Source: Hippopus hippopus (Eukaryota; Mollusca; Bivalvia; Cardiida; Cardiidae). Taken from it: 64,000 bases of DNA. Below, piece by piece: positions 41,307 to 51,825 of the stretch (its first letter is position 1; each line of letters opens with the position of its first letter). A program made the translations under genes and the position numbers. The notes below the pieces were generated by a model. It did not search any database. It was not told where the DNA came from and saw only the letters and a program-made list of their open reading frames with translations. The DNA is taken from assembly GCA_946811185.2 (NCBI GenBank), contig OX328103.1, positions 1,984,001 to 2,048,000 of the forward strand, in the 5' to 3' direction.

Positions 41307-41568
41307 ATCTTTTGTTAATCTATAACAAAAATCCTCAAAAAACATCTCCTAAAATAATATTTTATATGCTATTTTTATTTCTAATAAATCTGCAGAAAAT
41401 TTGACAAGAATAATAAAGCGTATTATACGCAGGAAATTAGAGATCGAGCAATAAAATTTGTAGTCATAAATCGTTTCAAAAGGCCACACATTAATATTTC
41501 ATACCCCAGCAACACAATGTTGAGGTTTATACTTGAAATATTCGAGATTTTGTATTAGTTCTTTAAAA
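41307..41568. other. Spacer
   Basis: AT-rich; no feature recognised. Confidence 0.35.
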
Positions 41569-41834
41569 ATGAATCATACTCTGGCAAAAAGGGGTTTAAT
41601 GGATATCAGCGAACCATGATACCGAACAAGTCATCAAATTAATATTATGAATTCATAAAATTCATTTTGTATAACGGCTGTCAGAAACAAGAGGTCCACT
41701 GGTCCTTTGACATGCAAAAAAAAATGACCAGTAGCAAAAAGTTTCGGCCCAGGTCAGCCTGTGTGGACCATGCAGGCTGACCTGGGTCGATACTTTTTGC
41801 AGATGCATTAAGCCCCCTTTTTACAGAGCAGTGG
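41569..41834. mobile_element. MITE-2, complete
   Basis: AATCATACTCTGGCAAAAAG at left; CTTTTTACAGAGCAGTGGCT at right. Right-half palindrome GCCCAGGTCAGCCTG with CAGGCTGACCTGGG. Confidence 0.75.
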
Positions 41835-41949
41835 CTTGAATATTTTTATGATATTTCATACAAGTTTATGAGCGCAATGATAAATTGAGCATTAAGAAGT
41901 ATTAAGACAACTTAGTCATTCACTGAGCACAGGCCCCATTTTCTTTTTT

Positions 41950-42085
41950 AACCCTTTTGCTGCTAACCGCGGCTCAAGGACCCTTTGCAGACAGTGTAGA
42001 TCAAGATCAGACTGCACAGAATGTGCAGTCTCATCTTGGATCTACACTGTCCATCAGGAAGGTGTTTTTCCCCAAAAAATAACTT
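41950..42085. mobile_element. MITE-3 copy
   Basis: AGTGTAGATCAAGATCAGAC well paired; flank CCCCAAAAAATAACTTTGAG matches 25330 and 28970. Confidence 0.75.
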
Positions 42086-42144
42086 TGAGATATACAAGCA
42101 ATACCCAGTATTTTGATTTTTACTATAAACTTGAAAGTTTCATG

Positions 42145-42358
42145 TTAATCCCAACTTTTAACGACCCTGTGAAAGAAGCCTTTTGAAAACATTGTGGGAA
42201 AAGGAGAAAATGCTGGTAACCAGCATTTTCTCCTTTTCCTACACTGTTTTCTTCCCATCCTAAAACGAATTTCAATTTTTTAGGCACATTTATTTTGTCA
42301 TATGCAAATGCTCTCAATTTGGACCAGTCGAAAATTTCGTCATTTGGTGAAGAGTTAA
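42145..42358 (+). mobile_element. TTAA-MITE, forward, A terminus missing
   Basis: Starts TTAATCCCAACTTTTAACG, lacking CCCTTTACCACACA; otherwise complete. Confidence 0.85.
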
Positions 42359-42361
42359 GGG

Positions 42362-42587
42362 TTAAAACTCTTCACAGGCAATAAAATGATAAACTTGTCC
42401 AAATTCAAAGCATTTTCAGATGACAAAGTAAATGTGACTTAAAATCCAAAATGTATCTTAGGAAGGCAAGAAAACATTGTGAGAAAAGGAGAAAATGTTT
42501 GTTACAAACATAGCATTTTCTCCTTTTCTTACAATGTTTTCAAAAGCATTCTTCCTCAAAGTTGTTAAGACACTGCGTCGGCAAAAT
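42362..42587 (-). mobile_element. TTAA-MITE, reverse, expanded core tip
   Basis: Tip reads TGTTTGTTACAAACATAGC, keeping a local inverted repeat; A terminus replaced. Confidence 0.8.
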
Positions 42588-42750
42588 TTCATATGAATCC
42601 ACAGTGAGCGCAACTCGTACATGACAAATTAAATGTGGCTCAAGTTATGGGAGACTTAATAGTTTTTTTTAGAGTTTTAAAAATTGTGGGTAAACAGGAA
42701 AATGCCTTTTCCACAATGTTTTCAAAAGCCTTCTTCCACAAGTTACTTAA
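42588..42750 (-). mobile_element. TTAA-MITE, reverse, core deleted
   Basis: GACAAATTAAATGTGGCTCA start; both inner core arms lost; A end ACAAGTTACTTAA. Confidence 0.7.
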
Positions 42751-43000
42751 CCTTTCACCAAACAAAAAAATTTTTGGTTTTTCCAAATTCAGAGCATCTG
42801 CAGACAACAAGTTACATGTTGCTTCAATATTGGCACTTATCTTTGAAAAGTGTAGAAAACATTGTGGGAAAAGGAGAAAATGGTGGCTATCAGCATTTTC
42901 TTCCTTTCCCACTATTTTTAACTCGTTGACTCACATTTGTCATCTGCAAATACTATCAGTTTGGAAAAGTCTAAAATTTTGTCATTTGATGAAGACTTAA
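42747..43000. mobile_element. TTAA-MITE of B-core-B form, complete
   Basis: Left CACCAAACAAAAAAATTTTT and CAGAGCATCTGCAGAC; right CATCTGCAAATACTATCAG and GTCTAAAATTTTGTC: both B, mirrored. TTAA at both ends. Confidence 0.85.
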
Positions 43001-43003
43001 ATC

Positions 43004-43198
43004 TTAACAAAATGAAGAAATTTAACACTGGTCCAAATGTAGCTCAAATGATGATTTCTGTTTCTGATTAAGTTAGAAAATATTGTTGGAAAAAGAGAAA
43101 GTATTGGTTACCAGCATTTTCTCCTTTTCTTACAATATTTTCAAAAGCCATCTCCTTCAGGATTGTTTAAAACTCAGAATTATGTTGCAAAGAGTTAA
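43004..43198 (-). mobile_element. TTAA-MITE, reverse, B arm shortened
   Basis: B arm lacks the GAAAGCATTTGCAGACG block; A end TTGCAAAGAG then TTAA. Confidence 0.8.
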
Positions 43199-43422
43199 CC
43201 CTTTACCACATAATCCCAAGTTTTAACAACCTTAAGAAAAAAGCCTTTTGAAAACATTGTGGGAAAAGAAGAAAATGCTGGTAACCAGCATTTTCTCCTT
43301 TTCCCTCAATGTTTTCTAACAAATCAAACACAAAGCCCATCATTTGAGCCAAATTTCAATTGTTGTCTACAAACGCTTTCAATTTGGACGCATCAAAATT
43401 TTTGTCATTTGTAAAGAGTTAA
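43195..43422 (+). mobile_element. TTAA-MITE, forward, complete
   Basis: Shares TTAA with the previous reverse copy (A end to A end). Confidence 0.9.
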
Positions 43423-43701
43423 ATTACTCACTAGGGTCAGATTGAATTACCCCCAAAATATATCAGAATATTATATTTTATATATTTTATGATTCTTTTG
43501 ACAGGCTCTGGCAGATTCAAATTTCCTAATTTACATTTAATATGGTGTCGATGTGCTAAATAAAAAAATATGTAAAAAAAAAATCCAAATTTAACTATTT
43601 TTTTGTCAAGATTTTTGACATAATCTTGAAACAGAGACCCATTCTTCTCTACCATTTCATAATAAAAGAATTTTATTACAAAAATAAACCAATTTGTATA
43701 T
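43423..43701. other. Spacer
   Basis: Very AT-rich; nothing recognised. Confidence 0.35.
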
Positions 43702-43950
43702 TTAATTCTACCACACAACCCACAGTCTTGAGAAAGAAGGCTTTTGAAAACATTGTGCAAAATGGAGTAAATACTGGTAACCAGTATTTTATTAATTTCT
43801 AGACATCTTTTCTACCCTTTCATAGACATTTTCAATCATATCTAATCTAATTTGTATTTTATATCTATATGTAATTTATATCTAATTTGTCGTCTGCAAA
43901 TGCTTTCATTTTGGGATGTAATAATATTTTGTCATCTGGTAAAGAGTTAA
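43702..43950 (+). mobile_element. TTAA-MITE, forward, with ATCTAAT expansion
   Basis: A arm shortened; B arm widened by repeats of ATCTAAT/ATATCTA near 43835-43885; ends GGTAAAGAG then TTAA. Confidence 0.78.
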
Positions 43951-44295
43951 ACCTGTTTACCAACCAACGAATTTTTCAGACATGTCTAAATCTAAAATAT
44001 TTGTGACCACAAATTAAACCTTAACTGCACAATGCCGACTTTTAACGACCCTTAGAGGGAAGAAGCCTGCTGAAAACATTGTAGGAAAAGGAGAAAATGC
44101 TGGTAACCAGCATTTTCTCCTTTTCCCACAAGGTTTTCTACCCTATTAAAGAAAAATTGCACAAGTTGAACCACATTGAAATTGTCATCTGCAAATGCTT
44201 TCAATTTGAACGAGGCTTAAATTTTGCCATCTGGTAAAGGGTTAAATTTAGCTAAAACTGTGGTTTCTTTCTTTGAAAGGTAAAAAAACATTTAT
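43947..44295 (-). mobile_element. TTAA-MITE, reverse, truncated, host of a nested copy
   Basis: B arm to GACCACAAA, insert, then ATTTAGCTAAAACTGTGG to AAAACATTT where it stops near the core. Confidence 0.78.
44014..44245 (+). mobile_element. TTAA-MITE, forward, nested
   Basis: TTAA on both sides; inserted in the host's GACAAATTAAATGTGG site. Core with TAGGAAAAGG. Confidence 0.88.
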
Positions 44296-44326
44296 AATTC
44301 AGCTACAGATGCCATCAAACTTGTCC

Positions 44327-44554
44327 GTAACCTTTTATGAAACAATCCCATGTTTTCAAAAACCCTGGAGAAGAAGTCTTTTAAAAACATTGTGAAAAAA
44401 GGAGAAAATGCTGGTAACCAGCATTTTCTCTTTTTCCCACAATGTTTTCTACCTTTTCTAACAAAAATCCCATCATGAGCCACATTTAATTTGTCGTCTG
44501 CAAATGCTTTCAATTTGGACAAGTCTACAATTTCGTGCCCTGGTAAAAGTATAA
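44327..44554 (+). mobile_element. TTAA-MITE, forward
   Basis: Start GTAACCTTTTATGAAAC; good core; end GGTAAAAGTATAA. Confidence 0.85.
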
Positions 44555-44866
44555 CAGTGTCACTGACAGCTGGGATGCTCCAAAACCCCTCGGGGCCCAT
44601 TGTGATACAAAAAGGTTATTGAATTTAAATTTCTGAAGAACCTTTTCTTCTCATGAATAAAAATACCTACAGAAAAATCTAGTTGGGGAAAAAAAAGGTA
44701 ACATATCTTCAGATTTATCAGACCTGTTACTGCACTATTACTATGGCAATAATTAATGATATCTCTGAAAAGCTAGTTTTGCTAATGTATGGAGTAATTA
44801 TATTACATAATGAGTATGCATGTTTTAAAACTAGAATCAGGAAAGCCTAACCTGTTACATCATTCC
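44555..44866. other. Spacer
   Basis: No feature beyond short A and T tracts. Confidence 0.35.
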
Positions 44867-45095
44867 TTAATTCTTTACCACACAATCCTGACTTTTAAAG
44901 ACCCTGAGAAGAAGCCGTTTTAAAACATTGTCCTTTTCCCACAATGTTTTCTACCCTTTCCAAAACAAATTTCAGTTGTTCAATCATTTTTTTTCTTTGT
45001 CGTCTGCAAATGCTTTCAATTTGGTCAAATTTTGTTGTCTGCAATTGTATTCAGTTTGGTCCAGTTTAAATTTTTTCTGTTTGGAAAAGAGTTAA
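44867..45095 (+). mobile_element. TTAA-MITE, forward, left core arm deleted
   Basis: AAAACATTG jumps to TCCTTTTCCC. The B arm has a partial repeat of TTTGTTGTCTGCAA. Confidence 0.82.
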
Positions 45096-45194
45096 ACCTC
45101 ATAGTTCAATACAGTAACATGAAATATATATCCTTCAGTATGTATGATGCATGTAATGAAATTAAAGGCTTTCTCTGTAAGAATATCATGCAAA

Positions 45195-45280
45195 GAAGCT
45201 GGCAGTATAGATTCGAGATTAGACTGCACACTGGCTGTGCAGTCTGATTATGATCTTGAAAGTCTGCATAAGCAACAACC
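45195..45280. mobile_element. MITE-3 copy
   Basis: GTATAGATTCGAGATTAGAC pairs with GTCTGATTATGATC. Confidence 0.6.
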
Positions 45281-45299
45281 CAGGTCCTACAAGACATGG

Positions 45300-45530
45300 G
45301 TCAACCCTACACCACACAATCCTAAGTTTTAACAACCCTGAGGTAGAAGGCTTTTGAAAACATTTTGGGAAAAGGAGAAAATGCTGGTTTCCAGCATTTT
45401 CTCCTTTTTTCCAAACTGTTTTCTACCCTTTCTTAGAAAAATGATATCATTTGTGCCATGTTCAAATTATCATCTGCAAATGCTTTCAATCTGGATAAGT
45501 CAAAAATTTTGTCGTTTGGTAAAGAGTTAA
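45300..45530 (+). mobile_element. TTAA-MITE, forward
   Basis: Start TCAACCCTACACCACAC; core with TTTCC tip; ends GGTAAAGAG then TTAA. Confidence 0.88.
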
Positions 45531-45956
45531 CACAAAAGATTGCAGAGCTTTGAAAGATGATATTCGTCCCCTAGAAATTCCGTAAGACAAGCGAAGGGTA
45601 CAAGAAAAGAAAAGAATAAGGTAACAATGAAAAAGAAGGATGCAGTTTCAGAAATTGGATAATCACAAATTTGCATTTTTTCAATGATTCATCCAACAGG
45701 GTCGCATACCACTAAATTTGACTCATACTTCAAGTTACGTCCAAATTGGATTAAAATTTATCGGGAACTTTTAAAAAACTTGACACCTTTAAACAGATAC
45801 TTAAACCACCTGTCTTTAAGAATGACTTGACTCTGAACATCATGAGGAGATGTTTTAATGAACCTACCACAAACCATTGTAGCAAAAAGACAGTTTGCTC
45901 GAAACGAGCAATTTCTCCATAAGCTAAAAATGTTATCAAATTGTCTTCATGCTATG
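45531..45956. other. Spacer
   Basis: Unique sequence with a small hairpin TTGCTCGAAACGAGCAA near 45896. Confidence 0.35.
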
Positions 45957-46042
45957 ATAATTTTCTTCTTTTATTGCAATGATTTCAAAAAGATGTTTTT
46001 CTCTGGGTCGTTAAAATTTGTGATTGTGTGGTAAAGCTTTAA
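45957..46042 (-). mobile_element. TTAA-MITE half copy (core plus A)
   Basis: TTATTGCAATGATTTCAAAA to GTGGTAAAGCTTTAA. Confidence 0.65.
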
Positions 46043-46745
46043 GTATGAAATACCCTAAACACAAAAAACAGAAAAAAGGGAGCCTACCATTTCGATAGCC
46101 TGGGCTCCAGTCCATTCATTTTTTCATTTTCTATCACCGAATTTTACTTTGTCAAACATGACAATAATAATGAAAGCGATTAACAGATAGATACCAAAGA
46201 TCAATAGCAGACTGTTACGATTCTAAGGAGAGCATGATACTGGGCAATTAAAATTATTATTATCTGGAACCAGGCTACCATTTCGATGACAAGGCCCACA
46301 AGCCAGCCTTAAAATCATGTACATGCACCCAAGGTTCTAGGTTTGACCCCACTTCAGACTTTGGTGAAAGCAAGTGGCTCATTTTTCTGAATAAAAATAA
46401 AAACCACACTCATTATCAGAAAACTATATGTTTCACCTAACATGACTTATATTGGCTTATTACTTAGCAAATAAAGTTTGCCATTTTTCTCTTCAGGTGC
46501 TTTCAGAATTTGAAGAAATCCGAAGTCACGTATCAAGTTTGACAGCGGATACATAAGTACCATTTATCTCCCTTTCACCCGCTCCCTGCACTATAATCAT
46601 CATTCTACACAAAAGCATTTTGCATGTGAAATCGGAGCCCGATTTTATAAATTTGACCCTAGCATTTATTTTCTTTAAAATCCCTGCACATTAAAATTTT
46701 CCCATCTTTTGTGCTCAAACTGATCATGATTTTTTTTTTGCATCC
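46043..46745. other. Repeat-poor stretch
   Basis: CTACCATTTCGAT occurs at 46086 and 46277, possibly flanking an old insertion. GGTTTGACCCC at 46341 is B-box-like. 46480-46700 is balanced (GAAATCGGAGCCCGATTTT, a hairpin). Confidence 0.4.
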
Positions 46746-46746
46746 A

Positions 46747-46972
46747 TCATATTACTGAACAATCCCTAGTTTTAATGACCTCAAAGGAGAAGGTGTTTGA
46801 AAACACTGTAGGAAAAGGAGAAAATGCTGGTTACCAGCATTTTCTCGTTTTCCCACAATGTTTTCTACCCTTTGAAAGACAAATTTTGGTTTTTGAGACA
46901 TAATTATTTCAATTGTCATCTGCAAATTTTTTCAGTTTCAACTGTTTGAAAAGTTTTTTTTAATCTGGTATT
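46747..46972 (+). mobile_element. TTAA-MITE, forward
   Basis: A terminus decayed; core good; B end lost after CAACTGTTTGAAAAG. Confidence 0.75.
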
Positions 46973-47250
46973 TGGATTTTCTAATGGTATAACAAAATTA
47001 TGAAACATTGTGTAAGAAGAATAAAATATTACGAACAATTCTTACTTTTACAGGAATGTTATCAAATACTATCTACCACAGACATGAAAAATGTCTGTGT
47101 GTGTGTTATACAGTTGTCAAGTTTATGGCTAGTATGGCCAAATGCAGGCACCATTTTTAAACATCAAAATACCCAAAAACCTTACAAAAGTCAAAAAAGA
47201 CATAAAACCTTTTTGAAAGTGACCAGTCTCTTTTACAGCTAGTGTCCACA
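46973..47250. other. Spacer
   Basis: A possible remnant core (GAAACATTGTGTAAGAAG) near 47000; short GT run near 47095. Confidence 0.35.
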
Positions 47251-47740
47251 TAATTAAAATGCAAATGTTGTTTTCATAATCGCTTAGAGTCAATTTGTTG
47301 TGTTACTCGGGTGACCTTTCCGGTGTGATTTCTCAATGCAAAAGAGCTGCATAAAATAGATCCCCCTACTAAAGGGGTCAGGGGTCACGGTGTTGGGGCA
47401 ACTATTTAGGAGCGTTCAAACACGTAGAGGGCACCACAGGCCAATGAAGCTCGTGTGTGTGGGCTTTAAAGGATCTTGTCTCCGTCAAATATTTGCCCGA
47501 CCTATGACATCACGAGAGATGCTGCGCGGACTGACGTTAACTGACAAGTGAACAATAAAATTTATCCATTTACTGAACTTTTGACATTGGACAAGTATTC
47601 TGAAGGATGAAATGAAACCCGCTATCTTTGGTAAATATCCGCATCAAATTTCATAATTCACATAAAATTAAGTTGAATACCAAGGCTCAAAGTAAATAAA
47701 AATTTTCTTTTTATATAATTAAACAGGTGTACGAATGGAA
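47250..47740. promoter_or_regulatory. Repeat-free island with motif cluster (candidate enhancer)
   Basis: Among the most GC-rich noncoding patches. GGGTCAGGGGTCA is a DR1-type nuclear-receptor pair; TGACATCA is CRE-like; GGCCAATG is a CCAAT box. No frame or transcript signal, so function is inference. Confidence 0.45.
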
Positions 47741-47782
47741 GATGGGCCCCAGATGGTGTTTAAGGCTGTCAGAGTTTTTACT

Positions 47783-48016
47783 TTAACTCTTTACCACACG
47801 ATTCCCACTTTTACGACCCTGAAAAAGAGGGCTTTTGAAAACATTGTTGGAAAAGGAGAAAATGCTGGTAACCAGCATTTTCTCCTTTTCCAACACTGTT
47901 TTCTATCCTATCAAAGACAGAAATCATCATTTAAGCTGCAAGTTATTCGTCCTCTGCAAAATTGAATGCTTTCAAATTTGTTCGGTTCAAAATTTTGGCG
48001 CTTGGCAAAGACTTCA
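47783..48016 (+). mobile_element. TTAA-MITE, forward
   Basis: TTAACTCTTTACCACAC start; core arms changed in step (TTGTTGGAAAAGG, CCTTTTCCAACA); end GGCAAAGACTTCA. Confidence 0.88.
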
Positions 48017-48238
48017 CTCTTCACTAAATGACAGAATTTTGGACGTAATCAAATTTAAAGAATTTACAAAAGATGAAATAAATGTCAAGTGATGATTTCT
48101 ATCTTTGATAGGGTAGAAAACATTGTGGGAAAAGGAGAAAATGCTGGTTTACCAGCATTTTCTCCTTTTCCAACAATGTTTTCAAAACCCTTCTCCATCA
48201 GAGTCGTTAAAACTCCAGATTGTGTGGTAAAGAGTTAA
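48013..48238 (-). mobile_element. TTAA-MITE, reverse
   Basis: Abuts the previous copy B end to B end; core tip GGTTTACC; ends GGTAAAGAG then TTAA. Confidence 0.88.
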
Positions 48239-48415
48239 ATTTATATTCGACACCACCTACGTGTTTTATTTTATCCACAATTTATGGAAGATAAATTCAT
48301 TCTGACAGGTTATTACAGATTTGATGCTATTATATTTCCAACATAATTATGAGATTTCAAAGAGCTTGCTATTAAATTGGGCCATCAGAGATTTACTGTA
48401 TCTTTCCTGACTTGT

Positions 48416-48614
48416 TACCTTTTTACCAAACAATTCCGAATTTTAACAATTTGGGGATGAAAGCCTTTGAAAACATTGTGAGAAAAGGAGAAAATGCAAG
48501 TAGTCAGCATTGTTTTCTTTTCTCATGATGTTTCCTACCCTATCAAAGCCAGAAATGTGTTATTCTTTAAGCTTGATTTATTGAGTCCAAAATTTAGTCA
48601 ATAAGAAAAGACGT
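48416..48614 (+). mobile_element. TTAA-MITE, forward, diverged
   Basis: Start TACCTTTTTACCAAAC; core strongly changed; B arm lacks the GCAAATGC block. Confidence 0.7.
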
Positions 48615-48838
48615 AATCTTCTACCAAATAATTTTTCAATGACCCTATGGATGGCTGCTTTTGAAAACATTGTAGATAAAAGGCCAAAATTCTGGCAACC
48701 AGCATTTTCTCCTTTATACGCAATATTTTCTATCCTTCAAAATAGAAATCCGATCAATTTTCAGCCAAATTTTGCCTGTCGCCTGCAAATGCCTCAGCTC
48801 AGAAAATTCTAAGATTTCGTCATCTGGTAAAAAATTAA
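48613..48838 (+). mobile_element. TTAA-MITE, forward, diverged
   Basis: Start TAATCTTCTACCAAAT directly after the last; ends GGTAAAAAATTAA. Confidence 0.75.
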
Positions 48839-48937
48839 TTACCAAAATATGCTAAGATAAATATAACTCTACAATCCAATCTTAATATCTTGTTAAAAAT
48901 CAAAACCACATGAAAACAATTTAGCTGAAATGATATT

Positions 48938-49172
48938 ACTTCTTTTCTAAACGACAAAATTTTACACTCGTCCAAATTGAAAGCAATTATAAACAATTTA
49001 AAATCAATACGGCTGAAATAATAGAATCTGTCTCTGTATGTATAGAAAACCTTGTAAGAAAGGAAGAAAATGCTGGTAACCAGCATTTTCTCCTTTTCCT
49101 ACAAGGTTTTCAAAATTAGGGCTAAATCCTTTCAGTTCAATTAAAATCAGAACCGTGTGGTAGAAGGGTTGA
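48938..49172 (-). mobile_element. TTAA-MITE, reverse
   Basis: B start TTCTTTTCTAAACGAC. Core with compensating changes (AAAACCTTGTAAG with CTACAAGGTTTT). Confidence 0.82.
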
Positions 49173-49593
49173 ACTGTAACTCCATACAAATTTTAAACAC
49201 AAAAATCAATTTCAATGTCATAATATGAAAAAAAAAAGCCCTCAATTTCAAATAGTCAAAAGAAAACAAGATAACAATCTGTTCAAAAGTTGTTTATTTT
49301 CGTAACATCCTTTTTCAATTCTTTTTTGCAAGTCTCTCGCTCAGATGAGATTTCACAATCAATCTTTAGAGAGCAATATTTAGTCGAATCGAAAAACTTC
49401 TCATAAGTAATGTTCCATGAAATTTTAAATCATTTTCCGACCCATTAGGGTTTAAATTTTTACAAACAGTGCTCAGATTAAAACCGATGTTCATGACTAT
49501 CTGACGCAGATTTTCAATGATCCGTACTATACAAGCATACTTAGCCGTAATTACCTGAGTGTCCAAAACGGATAATTATCATAACCCCTTTCC
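49173..49593. other. Spacer
   Basis: AT-rich; no feature recognised. Confidence 0.35.
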
Positions 49594-49821
49594 TTAACTC
49601 GTCACCGAACGACAAAATTTTAGTCTGGTCCAAATTAAAAGCATTTACAGACAACAAATTAAATGTGGCTCAAATGATGAACAATCCTGTACAATGGAAG
49701 AAAACATTGTGGGAAAAGGAGAAAATGCTGGTGACCAGCATTTTCTCCTTTTCCCACAATGTTTTTAAAAGAATTCTTCCTAATGGTCATTAAAATTCCG
49801 AATTGTCTGGTAAAGGATTAA
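49594..49821 (-). mobile_element. TTAA-MITE, reverse, complete
   Basis: TTAACTCGTCACCGAACG start; core near-perfect with GGTGACC tip; TTAA shared with the next copy. Confidence 0.9.
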
Positions 49822-50033
49822 TAGCAAAATTAAGACTCATCAAAATTAAAAGGCATCTGCAGACCACAAATTTGAAATTGGAGCAAATGAACTAAGTTTC
49901 CTGACATTTTAGAAAACATTGTTGGAAAAGGAGTAAATGCTGGATACTAGCATTTTCACCTTTTCTTGCAATGCTTTCAAACACCTTCTCTTTGAGGGTC
50001 ATAAAAATACAGGATTGCATGGTAAAGGATTAA
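49818..50033 (-). mobile_element. TTAA-MITE, reverse, B terminus shortened
   Basis: Starts TTAATAGCAAAATTAAGAC, lacking CTCTTTACCAAACG; core lightly changed. Confidence 0.8.
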
Positions 50034-50065
50034 CACACAGCTGTAGACAGCCCCTTTTTAGGTTG

Positions 50066-50155
50066 CAGCAGACAGCTTTTGAAAATATTGTAACAAAGAG
50101 AGAAACTGCTTGGTGCATGCAATTTCCTCTTTTGCCACAATGTTTTCATAGGTAT
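50066..50155. repeat. Degraded TTAA-MITE core
   Basis: CTTTTGAAAATATTGTAAC pairs loosely with TTTGCCACAATGTTTTC. Confidence 0.55.
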
Positions 50156-50227
50156 CCATTTATCTAACAGAAATTTACATCTATTATCAATTTTTAAAAG
50201 AAAGTTGAAAAAGTCCTCTGCTGCAGA

Positions 50228-50442
50228 ATAACTCTGTACAAAATGATAAAATCTGAGATTTGTCCAAATTGAAAGGAATTGCGGACAACAAATTATTGGA
50301 ATTTATGTTTCAAGGGAAGAAAACTTTGTTGAAAAAGCGAAATATGCTCAGGATACCAGCATTTTCTCCTTTTCCAACATTATTTTAAAAAGCTTTCTTC
50401 TTCAAGGCCATTAAAACTCAGGGTTGTTTGGTAAAGAGTTTA
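50228..50442 (-). mobile_element. TTAA-MITE, reverse
   Basis: Start TAACTCTGTACAAAATG; core tip GCTCAGGATACCAGC; end GGTAAAGAGTTTA. Confidence 0.8.
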
Positions 50443-50472
50443 GGCCAACCATAATAATGTGTTTTAAATTCC

Positions 50473-50602
50473 CTAGACTTTACCAACAAAAAAATGTTTA
50501 GCCTTGCTTATATTGAAAGCATTTTCTGAAGATAAAATAAATATTTATGACCCAAATGACATTAAAGAGATGTCCTTGAAAGGGTAGAAAACATTGTTAA
50601 GG
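50473..50602 (-). mobile_element. TTAA-MITE half copy (B plus left core)
   Basis: Reads to GAAAACATTGTTAAGG and stops. Confidence 0.65.
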
Positions 50603-51054
50603 AAATAATGAAACTGAATGAAAAACACACAATGTATTTCTATTGGCCTTAAAGTTTCCTTTTTACTTTTATCTATTAGATCAGATGCGGGAGTTCTTTA
50701 AGCGGGGTTACAGGCTTTAAAAAAGACAAGGTTTTAAAACTGTTGCAATTTTTTGTCAGATCTACTCGAGGTATTTAACACGCACTAAGCGATCGCTGTC
50801 AATAATTTGTAACTCTTTCAACGCTCGGCTGGCTCTTTAGAGGGTGCACAATGGAAACTTGTATAAATTTATGCGGCATACTACTCCCGTCCTAAAGAAA
50901 ATTATAATCTCTATTTTTTTGTGAAAAATAAATAGTATCGGTGATGGTCTGTTCAAGACCCCAGGGAGCGGGGATTATAATCTTTAATAATGACCTGCCA
51001 AATGCAGAGCTTTACCCCAATCCCGTTTTTCATAACTCAATGAGCTTTTTGCTA
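50603..51054. other. Repeat-free island
   Basis: 50760-50940 has AAGCGATCGCTGTCAATAAT and ATAAATTTATGCGGCATA; composition balanced; no frame. Confidence 0.45.
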
Positions 51055-51183
51055 CAAGTGTTTTCTCCTTTTTTCCAGCATTTTCTCCTTTTTCCACAAA
51101 GTTTTCTACCCTTTCAAAGATAAATAACATCTTTTGCACATCACTCTATTTGTCATCTGCAAATTATTGTAGCTAGGAACGCT
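51055..51183 (+). mobile_element. TTAA-MITE half copy (core plus B)
   Basis: The right core arm is duplicated (two CATTTTCTCCTTTTT-like runs); B arm to TTGTCATCTGCAAAT. Confidence 0.65.
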
Positions 51184-51327
51184 TAGATTTGTTATTAAAA
51201 GAGTGAAAACATTTAGGAAACAGGAGGAAATGCTGGTTTTCAGTATTTTCTCCTTTTCCCGAAATGTTTCAAAAAGCTTTTTTTTTCCACAGCCATGAAA
51301 ATCCAAGAATTATATGGTACAGGATTA
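51184..51327 (-). mobile_element. TTAA-MITE, reverse, B arm truncated
   Basis: Core with TTTTC tip; ends GGTACAGGATTAA. Confidence 0.65.
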
Positions 51328-51523
51328 AGATTCATCAGGTGTCCTTGTACCAGTACCACACTTGCACAAAGCACAAAGCAGACGTAAAAAAATCGTGAAA
51401 ATCTTCCAAACACTAATTAGGCAACCAATCCATCATCTGTAGGTAAATTGCCTCACACAGTTTTTGTATGCACCCTTTGGATTATGAAAAAATTATTGAT
51501 GGCATAAATTTCATACAAAAACT

Positions 51524-51788
51524 TTAACTCTGCGCCACACAATCCCGAGTTTTTAATGACCTAAACAAAGAAGGCAACTGAAAACATAGTAGGAAATGGA
51601 CAGCTTTTGAAAACATTGTTGGAAAAGGAGAAAATGCTGGTAACCAGCATTTTCTCCTTTTCCCACTATGTTTTCTACCCCATTTAGAACAAATTCTATT
51701 ATTTGAACCACATTTAAATTTTCATCTGCAATTGTTTTCAGTTTTGACAAGTCTAAAACTTTGTCTAAATTCTGGAGTAAAGGGTTAA
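51524..51788 (+). mobile_element. TTAA-MITE, forward, duplicated core entry
   Basis: CTGAAAACATAGTAGGAAATGG precedes a second TTTTGAAAACATTG; otherwise complete with both TTAA ends. Confidence 0.85.
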
Positions 51789-51815
51789 CTCTTTACCAAA
51801 CAATCCCCTGAATTA
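51785..51815 (+). repeat. TTAA-MITE A-terminus fragment
   Basis: TTAACTCTTTACCAAACAAT and CCCCTGA, then SINE sequence. A B-like GGACAAATCTAAAACTCTG near 52163 may be its other end. Confidence 0.6.
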
Positions 51816-51825
51816 TTCTCTGTTT

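Noticed and set aside
42645..43000. 121-codon frame overlapping opposite-strand frames
   Set aside because: Entirely within the B-core-B and adjacent TTAA-MITEs.
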